Below are positions 1 to 5,148 of a stretch of DNA of 5,148 bases, piece after piece. Source of the DNA: Clostridiales bacterium (GTDB taxonomy: Bacteria > Bacillota_A > Clostridia > Christensenellales > Aristaeellaceae). The position numbers and the translations under genes are program-made. Each line of letters opens with the position of its first letter. Within the stretch, counting starts at the first letter, position 1. The notes beneath the pieces were generated by a model. The model searched no databases, had not been told where the DNA came from, and was given only the letters and a program-made list of their open reading frames with translations. Where the stretch lies: the NCBI GenBank assembly GCA_024684665.1, contig JAIKWN010000190.1:1-5148 (forward strand), given 5' to 3'.

Positions 1-579
1 ATCGATCTGGCCGGACTTCACGACCAGCTTGCCAGCATCGATGTAGGGCTTCAGCACGTCGACCGCGCCCTGATAGAAGTACCGCGCGTTGTTGTCGCCC
101 GGATCGCCAGCGGTGATTTCCATGTTGAAGGGGCCAGCCGCGTTGTCGAGATCCATGGCGTCCTTGATGTAGGTGCCCTGAATCGTGCCGACCATGTAGT
201 TGTCGAAGGTCGCGTAGAAGGAAACGCCGTCAGAGTCCATGAGCAGGCGGTCATACGCGATAACCGGGATCTCATTCTCTTTCGCCAGAGCCAGCGCGGA
301 GCCCAGGGAAGAGCCCTCGATGGCGGAGATGACGAGGACGTTCGCGCCGCTGTTGATCATGTTCTCCACCTGGGAGAGCTGGGTCTGCACATCGTTGGAG
401 GCGAACTGCAGGTCGACTTCATAGCCGGCATCCTTCAGCATGGCTTCCATGTTGGCGCCGTCCTGATTCCAGCGCTGCAGATCCTTGGTCGGCATGGAAA
501 CGCCAACCTTCTCGGCGCAAGCCAGGGAAACGGCCAGGCAGAGCGCCAGGACGAGAAGCAGGGAGACGATCTTCTTCAT
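1..579 (-). CDS. chvE: ChvE-type multiple-monosaccharide ABC transporter substrate-binding protein (5' part, cut by window edge)
   Basis: This is the extracytoplasmic receptor that captures monosaccharides and delivers them to a GguA/GguB-type ABC importer. Only the first 193 residues are visible, of roughly 350 in the family, so the C-terminal lobe lies outside the window. Residues 1-22 form a signal peptide: Lys-Lys, a leucine/valine-rich core, then A20-C21-A22 before E23. The mature protein opens with VGVSMPTKDLQRW, then LQFASNDVQTQLSQVENM (about 57-74), VIAYDRL (106-112), FYATFDNYMVG (121-131), GDPGDNNA (158-165) and LKPYIDAGKLVVKSGQ (176-191). These match my recollection of Agrobacterium ChvE block by block, including the Tyr-Asp-Arg sugar-contact region. 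The start at 579 is set by an AAAAGGAG ribosome binding site nine bases upstream and by the signal peptide. C21 could be a lipidation site, but Ser at -3 makes a poor lipobox and A-C-A|E suits signal peptidase I. The gene diverges from the ROK regulator, its probable controller. Codon choice is strongly biased (CTG, GGC, AAC), as in a highly expressed gene. The importer genes should follow beyond the left edge. Confidence 0.93.
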   Translation of the reverse strand, partial: MKKIVSLLLVLALCLAVSLACAEKVGVSMPTKDLQRWNQDGANMEAMLKDAGYEVDLQFASNDVQTQLSQVENMINSGANVLVISAIEGSSLGSALALAKENEIPVIAYDRLLMDSDGVSFYATFDNYMVGTIQGTYIKDAMDLDNAAGPFNMEITAGDPGDNNARYFYQGAVDVLKPYIDAGKLVVKSGQID

Positions 580-586
580 ACGGGTA

Positions 587-596
587 CACTCCTTTT
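587..596 (-). promoter_or_regulatory. Ribosome binding site of the chvE-type gene
   Basis: On the minus strand AAAAGGAGTG lies just upstream of the ATG at 579, with nine bases between GGAG and the start codon. It is the only good Shine-Dalgarno match near the signal peptide and fixes the start. Confidence 0.85.
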
Positions 597-622
597 CATT
601 TGCCCTCTCGGGCTGTTCTGTG

Positions 623-658
623 ATCACGAAAGAATGTTTCGCAACATTCTTTCATAAC
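623..658 (-). promoter_or_regulatory. Leader hairpin / candidate operator of the chvE-type gene
   Basis: Two perfect 11-base inverted arms (GAAAGAATGTT and AACATTCTTTC, at 628-638 and 643-653) are separated by four bases. Read as chvE mRNA the loop is GCGA, a GNRA tetraloop. The stem extends by five further pairs (654:627 U-G, 655:626 A-U, 656:625 U-G, 657:624 U-A, 658:623 G-U). The same outer positions would be A-C mismatches in an RNA from the plus strand. The element begins about two bases after the predicted transcription start (near 660). It could be a repressor operator: ROK regulators such as XylR bind inverted repeats with a ...TGTT-NNNN-AACA... core, and this matches that plan. It could also be a 5' mRNA-stabilising hairpin, or both. 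There is no U-run after it on the chvE strand, so a terminator is unlikely. Confidence 0.75.
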
Positions 659-666
659 TTACAGTC

Positions 667-695
667 ATTATAGCGTATCCTTTTCATTCCGTCAA
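667..695 (-). promoter_or_regulatory. Sigma-A promoter of the chvE-type gene
   Basis: On the minus strand TTGACG (690-695) and a perfect TATAAT (667-672) are separated by exactly 17 bases. This predicts a start at an adenine near 660 and an untranslated leader of about 80 bases. The match to consensus implies a strong basal promoter that would need repression or mRNA-level control. Leader hairpin 623-658 starts almost at +1. Confidence 0.85.
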
Positions 696-699
696 GCGG

Positions 700-709
700 T
701 TTGTACAAA
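700..709. promoter_or_regulatory. Palindrome TTTGTACAAA upstream of the chvE-type promoter
   Basis: A perfect 10-base palindrome lies four bases upstream of the -35 hexamer, centred near -45 relative to the predicted chvE start. That position suits an activator or an upstream repressor half of a looped complex. It is AT-rich and short, so chance occurrence is quite possible. No specific regulator can be assigned. Confidence 0.3.
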
Positions 710-775
710 TTTTCCTTTTTGCTCTCCCGCCTTTGTCTGGAAACACTTTTGGCGCGGCGGAATCCCATGAATTGC

Positions 776-804
776 TTGCAAATTTCGTAATGCTGTGTTA
801 CACT
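776..804 (+). promoter_or_regulatory. Sigma-A promoter of the ROK regulator-exporter unit
   Basis: TTGCAA (776-781), a 17-base spacer and TACACT (799-804) form a good sigma-A promoter. TG at 796-797, one base before the -10 hexamer, adds an extended -10 element. The predicted start is near 811, giving a leader of about 47 bases before the ATG at 858. It diverges from the chvE promoter, with the two -35 boxes about 80 bases apart, so one regulator could act on both. Confidence 0.7.
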
Positions 805-807
805 ATG

Positions 808-819
808 TTTCGAACGAAA
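808..819. promoter_or_regulatory. Inverted repeat at the ROK gene start site, candidate autoregulatory operator
   Basis: TTTCG-AA-CGAAA is a perfect five-base inverted repeat centred on the predicted transcription start of the regulator. The sequence from 805 (ATGTTTCG then AAC) repeats the core of the chvE leader repeat (ATGTTTCG, C, AAC at 634-645) with one base deleted. Shared half-sites at both divergent promoters fit one regulator acting on both. The arms are short and the spacing differs from the chvE site, so this remains tentative. Confidence 0.4.
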
Positions 820-844
820 GTTACGTATCTCTCTTTCCAAACTC

Positions 845-851
845 AAGGAGG
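845..851 (+). promoter_or_regulatory. Ribosome binding site that decides the ROK start
   Basis: AAGGAGG lies six bases before the ATG at 858. The same reading frame is open back to a GTG at 795, but that codon overlaps the -10 region and would be upstream of the predicted transcript start, so 858 is the start used here. Confidence 0.9.
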
Positions 852-857
852 CTTTCC

Positions 858-2120
858 ATGGATATTGAAATCCCCGCTGGTTCGCCCGCAATGCTCACCG
901 ATCTCAAAATTGCGAATCGTAAGAGCGTACTTTCTGCCTTCCGACAGGGCGTGCAAAAGAACGCTGGGGAAATCAGCCAGGAGACGGGCATCTCCCGTCC
1001 GACCGTCGTCAAGTGCATCCGTTTCTTCCGGGAGAAGGGGCTGCTGGTCTCTCAGGGTAAAGGCGCCTCCACCGCAACGGGAGGGAAGCGGCCGGAAAAC
1101 TACGCGCTTTCCGGAAAGCGCTACTTCCTCTGTATAGCGCTCTGGCCTATGGAAATGCGCGCCTGCCTGTATACGCTCGGGCATGCGATGCTGGGAAAGA
1201 TTTCCCTGCCCATGTCGCTCCCCGATACGCCGGAAGAAACGGCACGCCAGGCCGCAGCTCTTGCCGCCCGGCTGCTCCGGGAACAGTGCGTGCTGCCCCA
1301 GGACGTATGCGCCGCCAGTGTTTCCACCTCCGGTACCGTAGACCGGGCAACGAACACGCTGATGTTCAGCTCGCACACACCCGGTTGGGGAACGCGGGTG
1401 CATCTGCTGGACGATCTCTCCGTTCTTCTGGGGACGGAAACCCCGATCTTTCTTGAAAACGCCGGAAAGATGTGCGCGCGGCCCTTCCTCGCGGATCCCG
1501 CGCTACGGGAACAGCGCCTGCTTGTTCTCTTCACCACCTGGGGCGTTTCCGGTACCTTCATCGAGCGGGGGCATATCACGAATGGCCGACGCTCCCTGAT
1601 CGGCGAAATCGGCCACATGACCGTAAAACCGGACGATCCGGAGCTATGCGGCTGCGGAAGCCGCGGCTGCTTCGAACGGATGATCAGCCCGGAGCGAATG
1701 CGCAGGATGCTGAAGGAAGAGCTGGCTCTCTCCCCTTCCGATGATCTCTCCGCCCGGCTTTCGGATCTGTCCATTCCTGAGCTTTTCCGGGAAAGCGAAG
1801 CAGGCGTACCCGCCGCCTGCGCTGTATCCGAACGGCTTGCTCGGGTTTTCGCTCCCGTCCTACGCAACGTCAGCCTGGCGTTTGATCCGGACACCATTGT
1901 ACTGCAGGGTGATTATGCCGCCGCAGACAGCAGATTCCGCGAAGAGCTGAAGCGTGCAATGGAAGGCTTCCATTATTTTGCGGACGGGATCCCTTTCCAG
2001 CTTCTCTCAGACAGCCGGGATCTCTCGGAGATGGACGCAGAGGGCGCTTTCTTCGCCCTTGATCATATTTACTTCTCAAATCCGGATCTCTATCGGGACG
2101 AGGGGCCTGAACCGGTGTAA
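858..2120 (+). CDS. ROK-family transcriptional regulator (NagC/XylR type)
   Basis: A 420-residue sugar-responsive DNA-binding protein, of usual length for ROK regulators. A winged helix-turn-helix spans about residues 14-85, with the helices in AGEISQETGISRPTVVKCI (36-54). The sugar-binding ROK fold follows, including SGTVDRATN (158-166), TPGWG (174-178), the ExGH motif E250-I-G-H253 and a zinc site H253, C264, C266, C271 in the pattern CGCGSRGCFE. The kinase features are lost: the N-terminal phosphate-binding DxGGT segment reads LCIALWPMEMRACL (91-104), and the catalytic aspartate of the usual ENDAN motif is A202 in LENAGKM. It should therefore bind but not phosphorylate its sugar. It is divergent from chvE and 20 bp upstream of the exporter gene, so it probably represses the chvE operon and perhaps itself, with a monosaccharide as inducer. 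The exact sugar cannot be read from the sequence. Only the family assignment and fold are firm. Confidence 0.93.
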   Translation: MDIEIPAGSPAMLTDLKIANRKSVLSAFRQGVQKNAGEISQETGISRPTVVKCIRFFREKGLLVSQGKGASTATGGKRPENYALSGKRYFLCIALWPMEMRACLYTLGHAMLGKISLPMSLPDTPEETARQAAALAARLLREQCVLPQDVCAASVSTSGTVDRATNTLMFSSHTPGWGTRVHLLDDLSVLLGTETPIFLENAGKMCARPFLADPALREQRLLVLFTTWGVSGTFIERGHITNGRRSLIGEIGHMTVKPDDPELCGCGSRGCFERMISPERMRRMLKEELALSPSDDLSARLSDLSIPELFRESEAGVPAACAVSERLARVFAPVLRNVSLAFDPDTIVLQGDYAAADSRFREELKRAMEGFHYFADGIPFQLLSDSRDLSEMDAEGAFFALDHIYFSNPDLYRDEGPEPV

Positions 2121-2128
2121 CGCACAAC

Positions 2129-2134
2129 GGAGGA
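2129..2134 (+). promoter_or_regulatory. Ribosome binding site of the exporter gene
   Basis: GGAGGA lies six bases before the ATG at 2141, inside the 20-base gap after the ROK stop codon. No promoter or terminator fits in the gap, which supports co-transcription with the regulator. Confidence 0.85.
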
Positions 2135-2140
2135 CTGAAT

Positions 2141-4249
2141 ATGCAAACCAAAGTTCATTCTCCTTCAGATATTCCATCCGCTCTTTCGGTTTTAGAAAAA
2201 GCCTTTTCCCGAAAAGCAACAGACCCTGCCCTGCTTAGCCTCGTATCAGAAGAGCTTTTGCGGGATCTATTCTCCCGTGGCTGCGAAGAAATCACCGTCC
2301 GCGCCCGCGTGTTTCCCTTCCCATCTGCAGAAATATCCGCGTATACGCCCGAGCAGCTGCCCGCGCCTCCTGATGAAGCCACTCGTATGGAAGCGGAGAT
2401 CCGGCGCAGCTTGCTGCAAAAATACGACAGTTATATCATCCGGCTCCCCGCCCGGGGAATAGAGCGGTACCGCATTCATCTAACCGGAAAGAACGACGGG
2501 GACATCGGTAACGAAATATTGGAATTCTATCAAAACGAAGAGAACGCGCCGGGAAAATCCACGGCGGTTCTTTCATATCTCGCAAAGCGGCATTGGCTTC
2601 TTGTCTCCCTATCCATGGTGAACAAGACGGTCAAACACATGTGCGCGCTGCTTTTGCCTGTCTTTGCTTCAAACATCATCGGAGCTTTGTCCGAATGCCA
2701 TTCCTTTTGGGATGCGCCGGTTCTTTGGAATGTTTTCGGTTCCGTACTTGCTCTTGTCGTTAACCTCGTCTGCGCGACGCTGGACAACGCAGTCTATCAG
2801 CGTTTCACACGCCGGGTGGAAACTGGTTTCAAAATGGCTCTCGTGCGCAAGCTGCAAATCCTTTCAACCCGGTTTCACAAAAACACTTCCGACGGAAAGG
2901 TGCTTTCGAAGCTCGTTTCAGACGTGCAGTTCGTGAAGCTTCTCATAAATGAGAATCTGATCAACGTGCTGCACCTTGCAATCGATATCGTCTTCGTCAT
3001 CGTCATTTCTATCCGCAGGATGCCGGTCATGCTCCTCTTCTATGCCGTGGTGATTCCCCTTTCCGCCGGGATACTCCGCCATTTTCTGAGCCCTCTGCGT
3101 GAGAGCAAGGCGGATATGCGCAGGAAAGCAGAGGCAAACAGCGCCGCCTTCAAGGAAATGCTGGCCATGGACAGCCTGACCCGCGCGGAAGGCCTTCAGA
3201 AAACAGAGTACCAGAATCTCTCCGGCGGCGCTCTTTCCGTTCAGTCGGCAGCGGACTATCAGGACCGGCTGCAGATCCGGCTGAACAACGCGGGGTACGG
3301 CGTTTCGCAGGGGTTCCGGCTGCTTTGCCTGTGCGTCGCTGTCTCCCTCTGCTTTGCCGGGCGCATCAGCGTGGCCTCCGTCGTGCTATTCCAGTCCCTG
3401 TTCGACACGCTGATCAACAGCATGCAGCGTTTTCTCGATTCCATGCCCCAGATCACCCAAGGGCTTGACAGCCTGGACAGCATCCACGAACTGCTTTCTG
3501 AGCGGGACATAGAGCGCAGCGGCAATCAGCATCTTGCTCTCCCCGTGCGCGGGGAAATCGAGTTTCAGAATGTGGGATATGGGTATGATCCCAAACGGCC
3601 CTCCGTACTGAACGGTGTGAGTTTTTCGGTCCCCGCTGGCAGCAGCGCCGCTTTCATCGGCAAATCAGGCGCAGGAAAGAGCACGATCCTGGGACTCATG
3701 ATCGGTCTGTACGCTCCTGAGAGCGGGCGCGTCCTCATCGACGGCTGCGATCTTGCCCTGCTGGACAAGAACGACTTCCGCAGTCACATAGCCCTTGTAC
3801 CGCAGCAAAGCGTTCTCTTCTCCGGAACACTCTGGGACAATCTGGTCTACGGTCTGCGGTACGTATCGACTGAAAAAGTGATGGAAGTCCTTAACAGCGT
3901 GGGGCTTTCCGATCTGTACGCTTCGCACCCGGACGGTCTCATGCGGCCTGTCTTTGAAGGAGGAGAAAACCTCTCCGGAGGTCAGCGGCAGCGGATCTCC
4001 ATCGCCCGCGCCCTGCTGCGCGACCCGGCCGTCATCCTTTTCGACGAGCCGACCTCTGCCCTGGACAGCGAAAGCGAGAAGGAAGTGCAGCAGGCGATCG
4101 AAGCGCTCCTCGGGAAATGTACCGTCATCCTGGTAGCGCACCGACTGAACACGCTCAGCCACGTGGACGCCATTTATGAAATCACGGAAGAACGCTCAGT
4201 CCGAAGAGTGACCTTCGAAGAGACGAAAGGCGCCACTCAATCCGACTGA
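2141..4249 (+). CDS. Fused permease/ATPase ABC exporter with an N-terminal extension of unknown function
   Basis: A 702-residue type I (MsbA/Sav1866-like) half-transporter, about 120-150 residues longer than the usual 570-600. It should act as a dimer in the cytoplasmic membrane, exporting an unidentified substrate. Approximate membrane spans: 163-183, 194-214, 272-291, 294-312, 388-406 and 408-428. The ATPase starts near 471. It has an A-loop tyrosine near 482, Walker A GKSGAGKST (507-515), Q-loop Q555, signature LSGGQ (611-615), Walker B VILFDE (631-636, catalytic E636), D-loop SALD (639-642) and switch H667. All catalytic residues are present, so it looks active. Residues 1-150 are soluble, with no signal peptide and no peptidase C39 Cys-His motifs. 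They contain helix-strand blocks LLSLVSEELLRDLFSRG (31-47), EEITVRARVFPFPSAEISAY (49-68) and IRRSLLQKY...RYRIHL (87-114). These loosely recall the two ends of a GHKL/HATPase_c fold, but no nucleotide motifs are seen. The gene follows the ROK regulator and probably shares its promoter. Its 3' end overlaps the convergent phosphoesterase gene. Substrate unknown. Confidence 0.93.
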   Translation: MQTKVHSPSDIPSALSVLEKAFSRKATDPALLSLVSEELLRDLFSRGCEEITVRARVFPFPSAEISAYTPEQLPAPPDEATRMEAEIRRSLLQKYDSYIIRLPARGIERYRIHLTGKNDGDIGNEILEFYQNEENAPGKSTAVLSYLAKRHWLLVSLSMVNKTVKHMCALLLPVFASNIIGALSECHSFWDAPVLWNVFGSVLALVVNLVCATLDNAVYQRFTRRVETGFKMALVRKLQILSTRFHKNTSDGKVLSKLVSDVQFVKLLINENLINVLHLAIDIVFVIVISIRRMPVMLLFYAVVIPLSAGILRHFLSPLRESKADMRRKAEANSAAFKEMLAMDSLTRAEGLQKTEYQNLSGGALSVQSAADYQDRLQIRLNNAGYGVSQGFRLLCLCVAVSLCFAGRISVASVVLFQSLFDTLINSMQRFLDSMPQITQGLDSLDSIHELLSERDIERSGNQHLALPVRGEIEFQNVGYGYDPKRPSVLNGVSFSVPAGSSAAFIGKSGAGKSTILGLMIGLYAPESGRVLIDGCDLALLDKNDFRSHIALVPQQSVLFSGTLWDNLVYGLRYVSTEKVMEVLNSVGLSDLYASHPDGLMRPVFEGGENLSGGQRQRISIARALLRDPAVILFDEPTSALDSESEKEVQQAIEALLGKCTVILVAHRLNTLSHVDAIYEITEERSVRRVTFEETKGATQSD
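4237..4249. other. 13-bp convergent overlap of two coding sequences
   Basis: The exporter stop (TGA, 4247-4249) lies beyond the phosphoesterase stop (TGA on the minus strand, 4239-4237), so the last codons overlap tail to tail. The segment TCAATCCGACTGA is an imperfect palindrome (five of six pairs), so both strands encode the same final residues, Gln-Ser-Asp-stop. There is no room for a conventional terminator between the genes. Confidence 0.9.
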
Positions 4250-5148
4250 ACGTAACCACGTTTCCGCAGAAGATACGCGGTTTCCCGCTGTACAGACAGA
4301 TAATCCTCAGGGAATCCCTCATATGTGCGCTCTCCCGCCGCGGAAACGTCCGCCTTACCCTTCAGCGGGCTTCGGCTGAGTTCCATCCGATCCTGATACA
4401 GGGTCAGGATGCCAACGGAGGAACCCCGTTCTCCATTCACCTTCGCGCAATAACCGATATAGCCGGCGTTCATGTACACAAACCGCAGGGTTTCTTTCCG
4501 ATACCGGGTCGTAGTCACTTCTCCCGGCGCCGGATCCGGGATCAGTATCGTTTCCCCCGGCACGCGGCAGATCCGGCTCCCTCCAATGGAAGAATCCCCA
4601 TGCCCGCCGTGCGAATGACCGAACAGGTACACGATGTCCAGCGCATCTCCGAATTCATTCAGAACGTCAAACAGGATCCCGCTGTACAAGTTGTCACCGG
4701 AGGTCTCCGTCCACTGGCTGAAATGAAGCGGAACATGCGTTGCGATCAGGATGGGCCGATGCTCTCCGGCAGTAACCCTCCCGGCAAGATACGAACACAG
4801 TTTCTGAGTGGAAGCCATAAGGATTTCCCGCGCAGGCTCCCCGACGACGCCCTGCTGCCAGGGATTTGCCGTCTCAGTATTCATCACATAAACAATCGAA
4901 TGCTCCGACTCATGGGGCCCGTTCGCGGCAAACTGTCCTTTGTCGCGGTCATGGTTTCCCTGGATAAAAATCTCCTCGCGATCCGGCCTCGTGTCGTCAA
5001 AAAAGATCGCAAGATCCTCTTTCAGATTCGCTATATCCTTATCCGTTTCGCCTGTATAGTCTGCTCCCGCATTCGTATAATCCCCGCAAATGACGATTCT
5101 GTCCGGCTCACAGTCTTCCCGGGAAAGCCGCCCAAACAGATCTGACGC
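4237..5148 (-). CDS. Calcineurin-like metallophosphoesterase (N-terminus cut by window edge)
   Basis: The frame stays open from the right window edge to the stop at 4237, giving 303 visible residues. ATG and GTG codons near 4887 are internal, because conserved motifs lie upstream of them. Numbered from the edge, the metal-binding motifs are GD (22-23) in RIVICGDYTNAG, GNHD (64-67) in FIQGNHDRDK, the histidine of IATHVPLHF (H138) and GHSH (177-180). The first family motif (DxH) should lie just outside the window. The enzyme should be a dinuclear-metal phosphoesterase, but this family includes nucleotidases, phosphodiesterases, protein phosphatases and nucleases, and the substrate cannot be told. 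The C-terminal part (about 195-303) is beta-rich, including RKETLRFVYMNAGYIGY, with no membrane span. No signal peptide can be judged, since the start is missing. It is convergent with the exporter gene and so belongs to another transcription unit. A functional link to the ROK-exporter pair is not supported beyond adjacency. Confidence 0.9.
   Translation of the reverse strand, partial: ASDLFGRLSREDCEPDRIVICGDYTNAGADYTGETDKDIANLKEDLAIFFDDTRPDREEIFIQGNHDRDKGQFAANGPHESEHSIVYVMNTETANPWQQGVVGEPAREILMASTQKLCSYLAGRVTAGEHRPILIATHVPLHFSQWTETSGDNLYSGILFDVLNEFGDALDIVYLFGHSHGGHGDSSIGGSRICRVPGETILIPDPAPGEVTTTRYRKETLRFVYMNAGYIGYCAKVNGERGSSVGILTLYQDRMELSRSPLKGKADVSAAGERTYEGFPEDYLSVQRETAYLLRKRGYVQSD

Noticed and set aside
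619..629. TGTGATCAC as a CRP site
   Set aside because: Only one TGTGA half is present, the spacing to a second half is wrong, and the site lies in the leader; a cAMP-CRP system is not expected in the likely host group.
636..646. Core of the leader repeat as a CcpA cre or LacI-type site
   Set aside because: The central CG and the outer TGTT/AACA resemble a LacI-family operator, but the match to the cre consensus is poor and the symmetry extends well beyond a 14-base cre; a ROK site or RNA hairpin explains it better.
795..857. N-terminal extension of the ROK frame back to a GTG at 795
   Set aside because: The codon overlaps the -10 region of the predicted promoter and lies upstream of the transcript start, with no ribosome binding site; AAGGAGG before 858 is clear.
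1121..1897. Long minus-strand reading frame inside the ROK gene
   Set aside because: Its product is arginine/serine-rich with low-complexity composition and no recognisable motif, as expected of an antisense frame of a GC-rich gene.
4249..4262. AACGT-AACC-ACGTT hairpin as a terminator after the exporter
   Set aside because: The stem is only five weak pairs, followed by just three T residues, and it lies inside the phosphoesterase coding sequence.
4885..4890. ATG/GTG near 4887 as the start of the phosphoesterase
   Set aside because: The frame is open to the window edge, and the essential GD and GNHD motifs lie upstream of these codons.
4600..5145. 181-codon plus-strand frame opposite the phosphoesterase
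   Set aside because: It has no ribosome binding site or recognisable domain and lies opposite a frame with all the conserved metallophosphoesterase motifs.

Overview
The window is about 5.1 kb of moderately GC-rich bacterial DNA. Strong AGGAGG-type ribosome binding sites, near-consensus sigma-A promoters, a ROK regulator and a ChvE-type sugar receptor suggest a Bacillota (Clostridia-like, perhaps gut or rumen) genome. This placement is an inference and was not checked against any database. No rRNA, tRNA, CRISPR array, insertion sequence or phage gene is visible.

Layout. (1) Bases 1-579, minus strand: the first 193 codons of a ChvE-type multiple-monosaccharide ABC transporter substrate-binding protein, cut by the left window edge. 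(2) Bases 580-857: a compact divergent control region. The chvE side has a near-consensus promoter (TTGACG, 17 bp, TATAAT). Its mRNA should begin almost directly with a long hairpin: 11 perfect base pairs, a GCGA loop, and five more pairs if G-U is allowed. The plus-strand side has a second promoter (TTGCAA, 17 bp, TACACT, with an extended -10) and a small inverted repeat at its predicted start site. (3) Bases 858-2120, plus: a ROK-family transcriptional regulator. (4) Bases 2141-4249, plus: a fused membrane/ATPase ABC exporter half-transporter with an unexplained cytoplasmic N-terminal extension of about 150 residues; it lies 20 bp behind the regulator and is probably co-transcribed. (5) Bases 4237-5148, minus: a metallophosphoesterase cut by the right edge. 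It converges on the exporter gene and overlaps its 3' end by 13 bp.

Working model (inference): the ROK protein senses a sugar and controls the divergent chvE uptake operon, and probably its own promoter. The cotranscribed exporter is the odd partner, because sugar-uptake loci usually carry importers. Its N-terminal extension faintly resembles the start and end of a GHKL/HATPase_c fold without the nucleotide-binding motifs. The phosphoesterase seems to belong to a separate transcription unit. The items most worth a second look are the chvE leader hairpin, which could be a DNA operator or an RNA stabiliser, the exporter's N-terminal extension, and the convergent 13-bp overlap in which both proteins end in Gln-Ser-Asp.
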